From: JAWVZU01 sp033722075
GTDB taxonomy: Bacteria > Pseudomonadota > Gammaproteobacteria > Xanthomonadales > SZUA-38
Reading direction: 5' to 3'
Length of the DNA stretch: 15,594 bases
Assembly (NCBI GenBank): GCA_033722075.1
Contig: JAWVZU010000062.1
Coordinates: 1-15,594, forward strand
Shown: in pieces, positions 6,740-14,462 of the stretch
Position numbering within the stretch: the stretch's first letter is position 1
Layout: each line of letters begins with the position of its first letter
Notes under the pieces: model-generated
What the model was told of the DNA's origin: nothing
The model's database searches: none
Seen by the model: the letters and a program-made list of their open reading frames with translations, nothing else
Program-made: the position numbers and the translations under genes

Positions 6740-8913
6740 GCCTTCTCCAGGTTCGCATAGGCGAGAACCAGCCATTTGGTGCCGGCCCCCTCGAAATTCA
6801 CCTGTAGCCGGGTGTGCGCCCCGGATCCCTCGCAATCCAGGATGACACCCTCCCCAAAACTCTTATGCCGCACCCGCTGGCCGAGTTCCAGTCCCGACTC
6901 GCTCATGGGATCGGCCTTGACCCAGTCGCCGGTCGCCTGCGCGGCTGCCGGTCGCCGGACCTTCGGGCGCGGTCGCACGTCGTGCACCAGGTCTTCGGGG
7001 ATTTCGCCGAGAAACCTGGAGGGTCGATTATAGTTCTCCTGGCCGCGCCAGCGGCGCGACTCGGCATAGCAGATATGCAGCCGCTCGCGCGCCCTCGTGA
7101 CCCCCACATAGCAAAGCCTGCGTTCTTCTTCCAGCCTGCCCGGCTCTTCAGCGCTGCGCTGGTGGGGAAACAGACCTTCCTCCATGCCGCAGAGGAAGAC
7201 CAGGGGAAACTCGAGGCCCTTTGCGCTGTGCAGGGTCATGAGTTGCACGCAATCCTCCCAGGCCTCCCCCTGGGCTTCACCGGCTTCGAGCGCGGCGTTG
7301 GCCAGAAACGCCGTAAGTTCGTCGAGGCCGCTGTCCTCGTCGTCGCTGGACAGGCCGAAGGTGCGCGCCGCGTTGACCAGTTCGGCCAGGTTTTCCCGGC
7401 GCGCCTCGAACCGTTCCTCGGGCTCACGTTCGTAGTGCCGTTCCAGTTCCGTGGCCAGCAGCGTCTGCTGGACCTTCTCGGCCAGATCCGCCTCGGCGGT
7501 GCCGGCGTCCAGGTCATCGACCAGCTGCAGGAAACGGGCTATCGCCTTGGCCGCGCGTGGCGTCGGTTCGTTGGCGCGGCAAAGGGCACGGGCGGCTTCC
7601 CACATCGAGATGCCCTCGCTCCGGGCCTTGCCGCGAATCGCGTCGACGGTGCGTTCGCCGATGCCCCGGGTCGGGACGTTCACCACCCGCTCGAACGCCG
7701 GATCGTCTCCGCGGTTGGCGATCAGCCGCAGAAAGGACAGGGCGTCCTTGATCTCCGCGCGCTCGAAAAAGCGCTGGCCGCCGTAGACCCGGTACGGAAT
7801 CCGGCGGGTCATGAGCAGTTCTTCGAACAGCCGGGACTGGGCGTTCGAGCGATACAGCACGGCGATGTCGCTTGCCGGGTTGCCCTGGTCCAGCCATTGC
7901 TGGATCTGGTCCACGGTGTAGAACGCCTCCTCGTGCTCGTTGTAGGCGGCGTACACGTGGATGGCCTCGCCCTGTTCTCCATCGGTCCAGAGCTTCTTGC
8001 CGAGGCGGTTGTCGTTGTTGGCGATGATGGCGTTGGCCGCCTCCAGAATCGTTTCCGTCGATCGGTAATTCTGCTCCAGCCGGAACACGCGGACTCGCGG
8101 AAAGTCCTTCTCGAAGGCGTGCATGTGTTCCATGCGCGCCCCGCGCCAACCGTAGATGGACTGATCGTCGTCGCCGACCACGAAGACGTTGCCCCGGGGT
8201 CCGGCGAGCATCCGGACCCAGGCATACTGGATCGAATTGGTGTCCTGGAACTCGTCCACCAGCAGATTCTGGAAGCGGTTCCGGTAATGCTCCAGCAGGT
8301 CGGCATCGTGCAGCCACAGCTCGTGGGCCCTCAGCAGCAGCTCCGCGAAATCGACCACGCCGGCCCGTTCGCAGGCTTCCTCGTAGGCGAGGTAGATGTC
8401 GCGCCAGGTGCGCGCGACCGGATCGTCGCCCGGCTCGATGGCGTCCGCGCGGCGACCCTCGTCCTTGTGGGCATTGATATACCACTGCGCTCGCCGAGCG
8501 GGCCAGCGCGCCTCGTCCAGCGGGATGTCCTTGATCACCCGCTTGATCAGGCGCTGCTGATCCTCCGAGTCCAGGATCTGGAAACTCTCGGGCAGGTTGG
8601 CCTCGCGATAGTGCATGCGCAGCAGGCGATGCGCGATGCCGTGAAAAGTGCCCACCCACAGCCCCCGGCTCGGCCCGCCCAGCAGCGTCTCGCTGCGCTG
8701 GCGCATCTCGCCGGCGGCCTTGTTGGTGAAAGTGACCGCCATGATGGAATGAGGGGAGAAGCCCAGGACTTCGATCAACCAGGCAATGCGGTGGATCAGG
8801 ACCCGGGTCTTGCCGCTACCGGCGCCGGCAACCACCAGGGCATTGCCGGGTTCGGTGGTTACCGCCTCGCGCTGGGCCGGGTTCAGTTCGTCGAGCAGGT
8901 GGGAAACGTCCAT
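6736..8913 (-). CDS. uvrD: DNA helicase II UvrD (superfamily 1A, 3'-5')
   Basis: A 725-residue helicase, close to E. coli UvrD (720), used in nucleotide excision repair, mismatch repair and clearing of stalled RNA polymerase or RecA filaments. All SF1 motifs can be read: Q-motif LNPAQREAV, motif I AGAGSGKT (29-36), motif II DEFQD (220-224), motif III GDDDQSIYGWRGA, motif IV EQNYRST, motif V TLHSAKGLEF and motif VI YVGVTRARE. The C-terminus ends in a Tudor-like segment (GQRVRHKSFGEGVI) typical of UvrD/PcrA and tied to RNA polymerase binding. The start is 24 bases after the stop of spoT, with no strong ribosome binding site, and the end overlaps ubiA by 4 bases. uvrD usually stands alone, so membership of a spoT operon is unusual. 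Rep is less likely because of the UvrD-type C-terminus. Confidence 0.95.
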   Translation of the reverse strand: MDVSHLLDELNPAQREAVTTEPGNALVVAGAGSGKTRVLIHRIAWLIEVLGFSPHSIMAVTFTNKAAGEMRQRSETLLGGPSRGLWVGTFHGIAHRLLRMHYREANLPESFQILDSEDQQRLIKRVIKDIPLDEARWPARRAQWYINAHKDEGRRADAIEPGDDPVARTWRDIYLAYEEACERAGVVDFAELLLRAHELWLHDADLLEHYRNRFQNLLVDEFQDTNSIQYAWVRMLAGPRGNVFVVGDDDQSIYGWRGARMEHMHAFEKDFPRVRVFRLEQNYRSTETILEAANAIIANNDNRLGKKLWTDGEQGEAIHVYAAYNEHEEAFYTVDQIQQWLDQGNPASDIAVLYRSNAQSRLFEELLMTRRIPYRVYGGQRFFERAEIKDALSFLRLIANRGDDPAFERVVNVPTRGIGERTVDAIRGKARSEGISMWEAARALCRANEPTPRAAKAIARFLQLVDDLDAGTAEADLAEKVQQTLLATELERHYEREPEERFEARRENLAELVNAARTFGLSSDDEDSGLDELTAFLANAALEAGEAQGEAWEDCVQLMTLHSAKGLEFPLVFLCGMEEGLFPHQRSAEEPGRLEEERRLCYVGVTRARERLHICYAESRRWRGQENYNRPSRFLGEIPEDLVHDVRPRPKVRRPAAAQATGDWVKADPMSESGLELGQRVRHKSFGEGVILDCEGSGAHTRLQVNFEGAGTKWLVLAYANLEKA

Positions 8914-8937
8914 GTAGCGGCGTGGTTGCTGTCCTCG

Positions 8938-11103
8938 TTACTGAACGGCCCGGTGGACCGAGATGACCGCCTGGTCGCGCCGGATCCTTCGCATGACGCG
9001 GGCCAGGTGCCGACGGTCGTGGACCGACATGGTAAACCAGATCTCGGAGGTTTCGCCGTCCCGTTCCCGGTTTTCGACCGTCTCGATATTCGTGTCCGTC
9101 TCGGAGATGGCGGATGCCACCCGGGCCAGGACCCCGGGCCGGTTCTGCACGTCGACCTTCAGCGAGACCGTGAACAGGCCCGTCTCGTCGGGCTGCCAGG
9201 CGACATCGATCCACCGGTCCGGGTGTTTGCGCAGCTCCTTCAGGTTGGGGCAGGTGCGCCGATGGATCACCAGGCCCTTGCCGGCCGAGAGATAGCCCAT
9301 GATCCGGTCGCCGGGAATCGGATGGCAGCAATTGCCATAGCTGATGACGTGGCCCTCGGAGCCGGTGAGCTGCAGGGCCTCGCCGCCGGCGGCGTGCAGG
9401 TCCCGGTCCCGGTCCGGATCGCCATCGGTCAGCTGGCGCGCAACGATGGCCGGCATCCGGTTGCCCAGCGCAATGTCAGCCAGCAACTCCTCCAGGCGCG
9501 GGATCTTCAGCTCGGCGATGAACCGCTCCAGGCGCTGTTCTCCGATCGTATCCAGCGAAGTCCCGATGTCGGCCAGCGCGCCATCCAGCATCAGGTGCCC
9601 GATGCGCACCGCTTCCTCGTGGGCGAGGTTCTTGAGGTAATGGCGGATCGCGGTCCGGGCCTTGGACGTCACCACGAACTCCAGCCAGTTGGGGCGGGGT
9701 TCCGAGGACTTGGTGGTGATCACCTTGACCGTTTCGCCGCTGATCAGCCGGTAACGCAGCGGCACCAGGCGCTGCTTGTCGATCCACGCATGCACTGCGT
9801 GGTTTCCGACGTCCGTGTGCACCGCGTAGGCAAAGTCGAGCACCGTGGCGTTCTTGGGCATGGACTTGATCTCGCCGCCGGGCGTGAACACGTAGACCTC
9901 GTCCGGGAACAGGTCCAGCTTGACGTGCTCGAGGAATGCCACGGAGCTGCCCGCCTGCTGCTGCATGTCCAGCACGCCCAGCAGCCACTCACGGGCCCGG
10001 CTGGCCATGCTGCCTCCCTGGTTTTCGCGCAGCTTGTAGACCCAATGGGCGGCGATACCCTTCTCCGCCACCGTGTCCATCTCGCGGGTGCGGATCTGCA
10101 CCTCCAGCGGGTCGCCGAAGGGTCCGAACAACACCGTGTGCAGCGACTGGTAGCCGTTCGACTTGGGAATGGCGATGTAGTCCTTGAAGCGGCTCTGGCG
10201 GGGCTTGTACAGGTTGTGCACGACCCCGAGCGCCTGATAGCACTGCGACACCGTATCGACCACGATGCGAAAGCCCAGGACGTCCAGCACGTCGCGGGCC
10301 CCCATGGTCTTGCTGCGCATCTTCCGATAGATGCTGTAGGGCGTCTTGACCCGACCCTCTATGACGCAGGGGATGCCTTCGGCTTCGAAGCGGGTACGCA
10401 GCGCGGCCTCGATCGTATTGAAGCGCTCCTGGTTGCGCCCGATGGTCTGGTCGGCGTGCTCCTTCAGCACCCGGTGGCGCAACGGATGAAGCGCGGCAAA
10501 GGACAGGTCCTGCAGTTCGCGTTTCAGGCTGTCGATGCCCAGTCGGTGGGCGATCGGGGCATAGATCTCGATGGTCTCGCGGGCGATGCGCTTCTGCTTC
10601 TCCGGACGCATGACCTGGATGGTCCGCATGTTGTGCAGGCGGTCGGCGAGCTTGATCAGGATGACCCGGATGTCCCGGGCCATGGCCAGCATCATCTTTC
10701 GGAAGCTCTCGGCGGCGGCTTCCTGGTAGGAGGCAAACTGGACCTTGTCCAGTTTGGTCACCCCGTCGACGATGTCGCCGACGCTGCTGCCGAACTCCTT
10801 GACGACCTGCTCTTTCGTCAGGTCCGTGTCCTCGATGGTGTCGTGGAGAATGGCGGCGATGATGGTCTGCACGTCCATCGCCATGTCCGCCAGGATCCGG
10901 GCCACGGCAATCGGATGGAAAATGTACGCTTCGCCGGTCTTGCGGCGCTGGCCACGGTGCGCCTCGCGCCCGATCAGGTAGGCGCGATGCACATCGCCAA
11001 TTTCCGAGTCTTTCAGGTAGGTACGGAGGACTTCCTCGAGATCCCGCACCGCGTCGGGCAGGTCGTCACTGGCAGGGGCGGAGGCGGCAAGGGACTCATC
11101 CAT
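8938..11103 (-). CDS. spoT: Bifunctional (p)ppGpp synthetase/hydrolase SpoT (RelA/SpoT homologue)
   Basis: A 721-residue stringent-response enzyme that makes (p)ppGpp from GTP/GDP and ATP and hydrolyses it. The hydrolase domain has FHP, H87-D88 and E91-D92 (HDTIEDT) and LADRLHNMR, so it looks active. The synthetase domain has SIYRKM, DVLGFRIVV and R305-F-K-D308 in FKDYIAIPKSNGYQSLHT. RxKD is the signature of bifunctional enzymes (E. coli RelA has ExDD), so both activities are plausible. The C-terminal half contains a TGS domain (PDEVYVFTPGGEIKSMP), the conserved-Cys segment GNCCHPIPGD and a terminal ACT domain (NRPGVLARVAS). I chose the ATG at 11103 (MDESLAAS) over longer in-frame starts that run into rpoZ. 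It lies 37 bases after rpoZ, as in the common gmk-rpoZ-spoT order, but is followed by uvrD instead of trmH/recG. Confidence 0.96.
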   Translation of the reverse strand: MDESLAASAPASDDLPDAVRDLEEVLRTYLKDSEIGDVHRAYLIGREAHRGQRRKTGEAYIFHPIAVARILADMAMDVQTIIAAILHDTIEDTDLTKEQVVKEFGSSVGDIVDGVTKLDKVQFASYQEAAAESFRKMMLAMARDIRVILIKLADRLHNMRTIQVMRPEKQKRIARETIEIYAPIAHRLGIDSLKRELQDLSFAALHPLRHRVLKEHADQTIGRNQERFNTIEAALRTRFEAEGIPCVIEGRVKTPYSIYRKMRSKTMGARDVLDVLGFRIVVDTVSQCYQALGVVHNLYKPRQSRFKDYIAIPKSNGYQSLHTVLFGPFGDPLEVQIRTREMDTVAEKGIAAHWVYKLRENQGGSMASRAREWLLGVLDMQQQAGSSVAFLEHVKLDLFPDEVYVFTPGGEIKSMPKNATVLDFAYAVHTDVGNHAVHAWIDKQRLVPLRYRLISGETVKVITTKSSEPRPNWLEFVVTSKARTAIRHYLKNLAHEEAVRIGHLMLDGALADIGTSLDTIGEQRLERFIAELKIPRLEELLADIALGNRMPAIVARQLTDGDPDRDRDLHAAGGEALQLTGSEGHVISYGNCCHPIPGDRIMGYLSAGKGLVIHRRTCPNLKELRKHPDRWIDVAWQPDETGLFTVSLKVDVQNRPGVLARVASAISETDTNIETVENRERDGETSEIWFTMSVHDRRHLARVMRRIRRDQAVISVHRAVQ

Positions 11104-11140
11104 GCCGGCTCTGCTCAGTGTTGCGTGCGGCGGCGTTCCT

Positions 11141-11389
11141 TCATTCTTCCTCCGCGACGACGACTTCCTCTTCCTCGAGTTCAGCCTCTTCCATTTCCGC
11201 CAGCGTGCGCGCGTTGATCTTGCCGTCGGCAATCTCACGCAGGGCGACAACGGTGGGCTTGTCGTTTTCCCATTCCACCATCGGGTCTGCGCCGTTGGCG
11301 ATCAAGCGGGCACGCCGTGTTGCCATCAGAACCAGCTCGAAGCGGTTCTCAACGTTGTCGATGCAGTCTTCTACGGTAATCCTTGCCAT
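11141..11389 (-). CDS. rpoZ: RNA polymerase omega subunit RpoZ
   Basis: An 82-residue small subunit that helps fold and assemble beta-prime and, in E. coli, forms part of one ppGpp-binding site. MARITVEDCI at the start, NRFELVLMATRRAR (residues 14-27) and ENDKPTVVALREIADGKI match the family closely. The C-terminal tail is almost all Glu, Val and Ala and is shorter than in E. coli (91 residues). The ATG at 11389 is the family start; the frame is open 25 codons further upstream to a GTG, but that sequence is not omega-like. It is 167 bases downstream of gmk and 37 bases upstream of spoT. The gap before it may hold its own promoter, though I could not identify one. Confidence 0.95.
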   Translation of the reverse strand: MARITVEDCIDNVENRFELVLMATRRARLIANGADPMVEWENDKPTVVALREIADGKINARTLAEMEEAELEEEEVVVAEEE

Positions 11390-11527
11390 GCCAATTCCAG
11401 ATGTTTCCAGTCCAATAAGTGATCGCCCGGGCCGCCTCAGCCGGTCCAGCCACGCATTCACCACCTGCTTTTCTTGGGGTTCGGAGGGGCCGAATACAAC
11501 GTTCGCGGCAGGCGCCGACGATGTCCA

Positions 11528-11550
11528 GAGTCCCGATGCTACCGGGACTC
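11528..11550 (-). terminator. Perfect 8-base-pair hairpin just after gmk
   Basis: GAGTCCCG (11528-11535) and CGGGACTC (11543-11550) are exact inverted repeats around a 7-base loop, starting 6 bases past the gmk stop codon. On the minus-strand transcript the stem is followed by TGGACATC, not a T-run, so it is not a standard intrinsic terminator. It could reduce read-through, be a processing site or stabilise the yicC-gmk message. The rest of the 167-base gmk-rpoZ gap holds only a shorter stem (TTCGG 11480-11484, CCGAA 11490-11494). Confidence 0.45.
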
Positions 11551-11556
11551 GGCGGG

Positions 11557-12177
11557 TCAGTCCAACAAATTATCGATGAGTGCGGCGTGCCGCTGGCGCT
11601 GAACGGCGGTCCTCAGTCGGTTGCTGTGCACGATGGCCACGAGGTCGTTCAGCGCGGTCTCGAAGTCGTCGTTGATGACCAGGTACTCGAACTCGGCGTG
11701 GTGGCTCATTTCCAGGCGTGCCTCGCTCAGGCGCCGGGCGACCTGCTCGGGTGCATCCTTCCCGCGGCCCCGCAGGCGCTGCTCCAGCACATCTAACCCG
11801 GGCGGCAGAATGAAGATGCCTATGGATTCGGGGATGGCCTGATGAACCTGTCTGGCTCCCTGCCAGTCGATCTCCAGGATGACGTCGCGGTCCTGCTCCC
11901 GAAGTTCGTTCACGGCGGCCAGGGCGGTGCCGTAGTTCTTTCCGAATACGGTCGCGTGCTCGAGGAATTCGCCGCGCTCGACCATGCGCTGAAACCGGGC
12001 GTCGTCGATGAAATGGTAGTGCCTGCCGTCCACTTCGCCCGGGCGCGGCGAACGCGTCGTATGGGAGACCGACAGGGCCGCTTCGGGAACCCGCTCGATC
12101 AGCGCGTTGACCAGGGAAGTCTTGCCGGCCCCGGAGGGTGCGGTCACGATGTAGATGCTGCCTAGGGGTAGGGTCAT
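11557..12177 (-). CDS. gmk: Guanylate kinase
   Basis: A 206-residue cytoplasmic kinase (E. coli 207) that phosphorylates GMP to GDP with ATP, an essential step to GTP and to (p)ppGpp precursors. The P-loop APSGAGKTS is at residues 13-21. SHTTRSPRPGEVDGRHYHF is the GMP-binding region with its Arg and Tyr residues, and EIDWQGARQV and FILPP follow in the family order. RLRGRGKDAPEQVARRL is the lid segment. The ATG at 12177 overlaps the stop of yicC as ATGA, so its translation is probably coupled to yicC. It is followed after 6 bases by a strong hairpin and then, after 167 bases in all, by rpoZ. No abnormal residues were seen. Confidence 0.96.
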   Translation of the reverse strand: MTLPLGSIYIVTAPSGAGKTSLVNALIERVPEAALSVSHTTRSPRPGEVDGRHYHFIDDARFQRMVERGEFLEHATVFGKNYGTALAAVNELREQDRDVILEIDWQGARQVHQAIPESIGIFILPPGLDVLEQRLRGRGKDAPEQVARRLSEARLEMSHHAEFEYLVINDDFETALNDLVAIVHSNRLRTAVQRQRHAALIDNLLD

Positions 12178-13043
12178 TCGATGTTCTGCACCTGCTCGCG
12201 CATCTGTTCGATGAGCACCTTCAGATCCACCGATTTTTGCGACGTGCGGGGGTCGGCGGATTTCGAACCCAGGGTATTCGCTTCCCGGTTCAGTTCCTGC
12301 ATCAGGAAATCCAGGCGCCGGCCGATCGGCTTGTCCCGGTTGAGGGTCCGGTCGACCTCGCTGACATGGGCATCCAGTCGATCCAGCTCCTCATCGACGT
12401 CCAGGCGCTGCAGCAGGAGGGCCACTTCCTGCTCCAGGCGACCGTCGTCCACCGCCGTTTCCGTGAACCCTGCGACTTTTTCCGCCAGACGCTCGCGCTG
12501 CCGTTCCCTGATCTGCGGCATCCACTTGCGGAACCGGTCGGCGATCTCCCCCACTTCGGCGAGACGTTCCCGGATCGCCGCACCCAGCTTCTCACCTTCC
12601 CGGCGGCGATAGGCGACCAGTTCGGACAGGGCCTGCTCGACACATCCGACCAGCTCGGCCTGCAGGGGGCTGAGGTCGCTTGCCACCTCCTCGACCACCC
12701 CGGGCCATGCCATCCACGCCGCCAGGTCGGGCTCGCGTGCCTCCGGAAAGAACTCGCGGGCCCCGGTGGACAATTCGGCCAGGCTGTGGGCAAAGCTTTC
12801 GTTGAGCCGCAGTGCCCCGCTGGCCCCCGCACCCGGGCGGAAGCGTACGGACAGGTCGATCTTGCCCCGGCTCAGATGGTCCCCGATCAGTTCGCGCAGG
12901 CGGGCTTCCGTACTGCGCAGTTCCTCGGGCAGGCGGATGGTGACTTCCAGATAGCGGTGATTCAGGCTCCGCAGGTCGACCGACAGCAGCCCGAACTCCG
13001 ACTCGCGCTGCTGGCTCGCAAAGCCTGTCATGCTGTGGATCAT
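12174..13043 (-). CDS. yicC: YicC family endoribonuclease-type protein
   Basis: A 289-residue protein of the YicC family (YicC-like N-terminal plus DUF1732 C-terminal). In E. coli YicC has been tied to RNA degradation, including small-RNA decay, as an endoribonuclease. MIHSMTGFA at the start is nearly diagnostic, with SLNHRYLEV in the N-terminal domain. The C-terminal block GRRLDFLMQELNREANT followed by GSKS and ending EQMREQVQNIE is the most conserved part of the family. The middle is rich in charged helices. The start at 13043 is set by the family; the frame is open 12 codons further upstream. It is the first gene of the leftward block, divergent from rph, and overlaps gmk by 4 bases. The rph/yicC divergent order is shared with E. 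coli. Confidence 0.94.
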   Translation of the reverse strand: MIHSMTGFASQQRESEFGLLSVDLRSLNHRYLEVTIRLPEELRSTEARLRELIGDHLSRGKIDLSVRFRPGAGASGALRLNESFAHSLAELSTGAREFFPEAREPDLAAWMAWPGVVEEVASDLSPLQAELVGCVEQALSELVAYRRREGEKLGAAIRERLAEVGEIADRFRKWMPQIRERQRERLAEKVAGFTETAVDDGRLEQEVALLLQRLDVDEELDRLDAHVSEVDRTLNRDKPIGRRLDFLMQELNREANTLGSKSADPRTSQKSVDLKVLIEQMREQVQNIE

Positions 13044-13128
13044 GGCGGTCCCGCTGAAAAAAGGCCGGTATGGTACCACGGCAGGGTTGGTTACTATATG
13101 GAGCCTGACTCAAATCCAGGCGAGACGA
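13044..13128. promoter_or_regulatory. Divergent yicC/rph control region with candidate -10 elements
   Basis: Only 85 bases separate the two start codons, so both promoters must overlap here or lie in the genes. On the minus strand TATAGT (plus 13093-13098) matches five of six -10 bases for yicC. On the plus strand TACTAT (13092-13097) in the same bases matches four of six for rph. No good -35 was found for either. A ribosome binding site-like GGCGAG (13119-13124) precedes rph. Confidence 0.3.
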
Positions 13129-13851
13129 ATGCGCCCCAGCGGACGAGAACCCGACGAGATGCGACCGGTGACCATCGAGCGCGACTACACCATGCACGCC
13201 GAGGGATCGGTGCTGATCTCCTGTGGTCGGACCAAGGTGCTGTGCACCGCCAGCGTGGAAAACCGGGTGCCGCCGTGGCTGCGCGGCAAGGGCAGCGGCT
13301 GGGTCACGGCAGAGTACGGCATGCTGCCTCGCGCGACGGGCTCGCGCAGTGGCCGGGAAGCGGCCCGGGGCAGGCAGGGGGGGAGAACCCTGGAGATCCA
13401 GCGGCTCATCGGCCGTTCGCTGCGCGCCGTGGTCGACCTGGAGGCCCTGGGCGAACACACGATCACCCTGGATTGCGACGTGCTTCAGGCGGATGGCGGA
13501 ACGCGCACGGCCTCGATCACCGGGGCATTCGTCGCCCTCGTCGATGCCTGCCGCTGGCTGGAGCAAAAGAAGAAGGTCGGCGCCAATCCCATCCACGGCG
13601 CCGTAGCGGCCGTGTCGGTGGGCATCTACGGCGCCACCCCGGTGCTCGATCTGGATTACCGGGAAGATTCCAATGCGGATACGGACATGAACGTGGTGAT
13701 GAACGACGGCGGCGGATTCATCGAAGTGCAGGGCACTGCGGAAGGCCATGCGTTTCGTCGCGGCGAGATGGAAACGATGCTGGATCTCGCCGAGAAAGGG
13801 ATCCGCGAACTCATTACCCTGCAGCAGACGGCGCTGGAGCCGGAGACGTGA
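13129..13851 (+). CDS. rph: Ribonuclease PH
   Basis: A 240-residue phosphorolytic 3'-5' exoribonuclease that trims tRNA precursors and structured RNAs using inorganic phosphate and works as a hexamer of dimers. The start MRPSGREPDEMRPVTIERDY is the classic N-terminus. AEYGMLPRATGSR, GRTLEIQRLIGRSLRAVVDL and CDVLQADGGTRTASITGA cover the active site and phosphate-binding Arg region, and DLDYREDSNADTDMNVVM the conserved acidic segment. The length is normal (E. coli-type about 238), so it looks intact. The ATG at 13129 has GGCGAG a few bases upstream; longer in-frame starts back to 13030 would run into the yicC leader. Its stop overlaps the GTG start of rdgB (GTGA). Confidence 0.96.
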   Translation: MRPSGREPDEMRPVTIERDYTMHAEGSVLISCGRTKVLCTASVENRVPPWLRGKGSGWVTAEYGMLPRATGSRSGREAARGRQGGRTLEIQRLIGRSLRAVVDLEALGEHTITLDCDVLQADGGTRTASITGAFVALVDACRWLEQKKKVGANPIHGAVAAVSVGIYGATPVLDLDYREDSNADTDMNVVMNDGGGFIEVQGTAEGHAFRRGEMETMLDLAEKGIRELITLQQTALEPET

Positions 13852-14462
13852 GCCGGCGCTGGGTACTCGCCTCCGGCAACGCCGGCAAGCTGAAGGAATT
13901 CCGGCGGCGGCTGGAACCCTTCGGGATCGAGTTGATCCCGCAAGGCGAGCTCGGCATCCAGGGTGCGGAGGAGACCGGGGACACCTTTGCCGAAAACGCC
14001 ATGCTCAAGGCCGAACACGCCGCTCGCGAATCGGGACTGCCTGCGTTGGCGGACGATTCCGGTCTGGAGGTCGATGCTCTGGACGGTGCGCCCGGCGTTC
14101 GCTCGGCGCGCTACGCCGGTCCCGACGCCAGCGACGCCGACAACGTGGACAGGCTGCTTGCCGAGCTGGACGATCACAGCAATCGGGCGGCCCGGTTCTG
14201 CTGTGTGCTGACCTGGCTTGCCCACCCGGACTTCGGATTGCCCGAGGTCTTTACCGGCCACTGGCACGGGGAGATCCTCCGCGAACGCCGCGGCAGCGGG
14301 GGGTTCGGCTACGACCCGGTGTTCTATGTGCCCGACCAGGACTGCACGGCCGCGGAGCTGGATCTCGATGTCAAGAACGAGCTCAGCCACCGGGGGCAGG
14401 CCATGGATCAACTCATTCAAGCGTTGGTAGAGGGTCGAATCGACGATGACGCAAGGCTCTAG
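13848..14462 (+). CDS. rdgB: RdgB/HAM1 family non-canonical purine NTP pyrophosphatase (dITP/XTP)
   Basis: A 204-residue enzyme (E. coli 197) that hydrolyses dITP, ITP and XTP to monophosphates, keeping deaminated purines out of DNA and RNA. The family start VLASGNAGKLKEF (SGNxxK) is present, followed by DTFAENAMLKAEHAA, the catalytic LADDSGLEVDAL, GAPGVRSARYAG, GSGGFGYDPVFYVPD and NELSHRGQAM. The start is a GTG at 13848 overlapping the rph stop by 4 bases. GGAG at 13836-13839, 8 bases upstream, supports it, and no ATG fits. The same frame is open far upstream through rph and yicC, but that is not coding. The last 17 bases overlap the next gene. The rph-rdgB order is common in gammaproteobacteria. 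Confidence 0.95.
   Translation: MSRRWVLASGNAGKLKEFRRRLEPFGIELIPQGELGIQGAEETGDTFAENAMLKAEHAARESGLPALADDSGLEVDALDGAPGVRSARYAGPDASDADNVDRLLAELDDHSNRAARFCCVLTWLAHPDFGLPEVFTGHWHGEILRERRGSGGFGYDPVFYVPDQDCTAAELDLDVKNELSHRGQAMDQLIQALVEGRIDDDARL

Noticed and set aside
6814..11217. A 4.4-kb open frame on the plus strand opposite uvrD and spoT
   Set aside because: Its translation is rich in Gly, Pro, Arg, His and Leu without any recognisable domain, and both opposite genes are complete and conserved. Long open antisense frames are common in GC-rich DNA because stop codons are rare in the frame opposite well-used codons.
12138..13847. Upstream open extension of the rdgB frame, antisense to yicC and out of frame through rph
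   Set aside because: RdgB homology begins only at the GTG at 13848. The upstream part is low-complexity shadow of two firmly identified genes.
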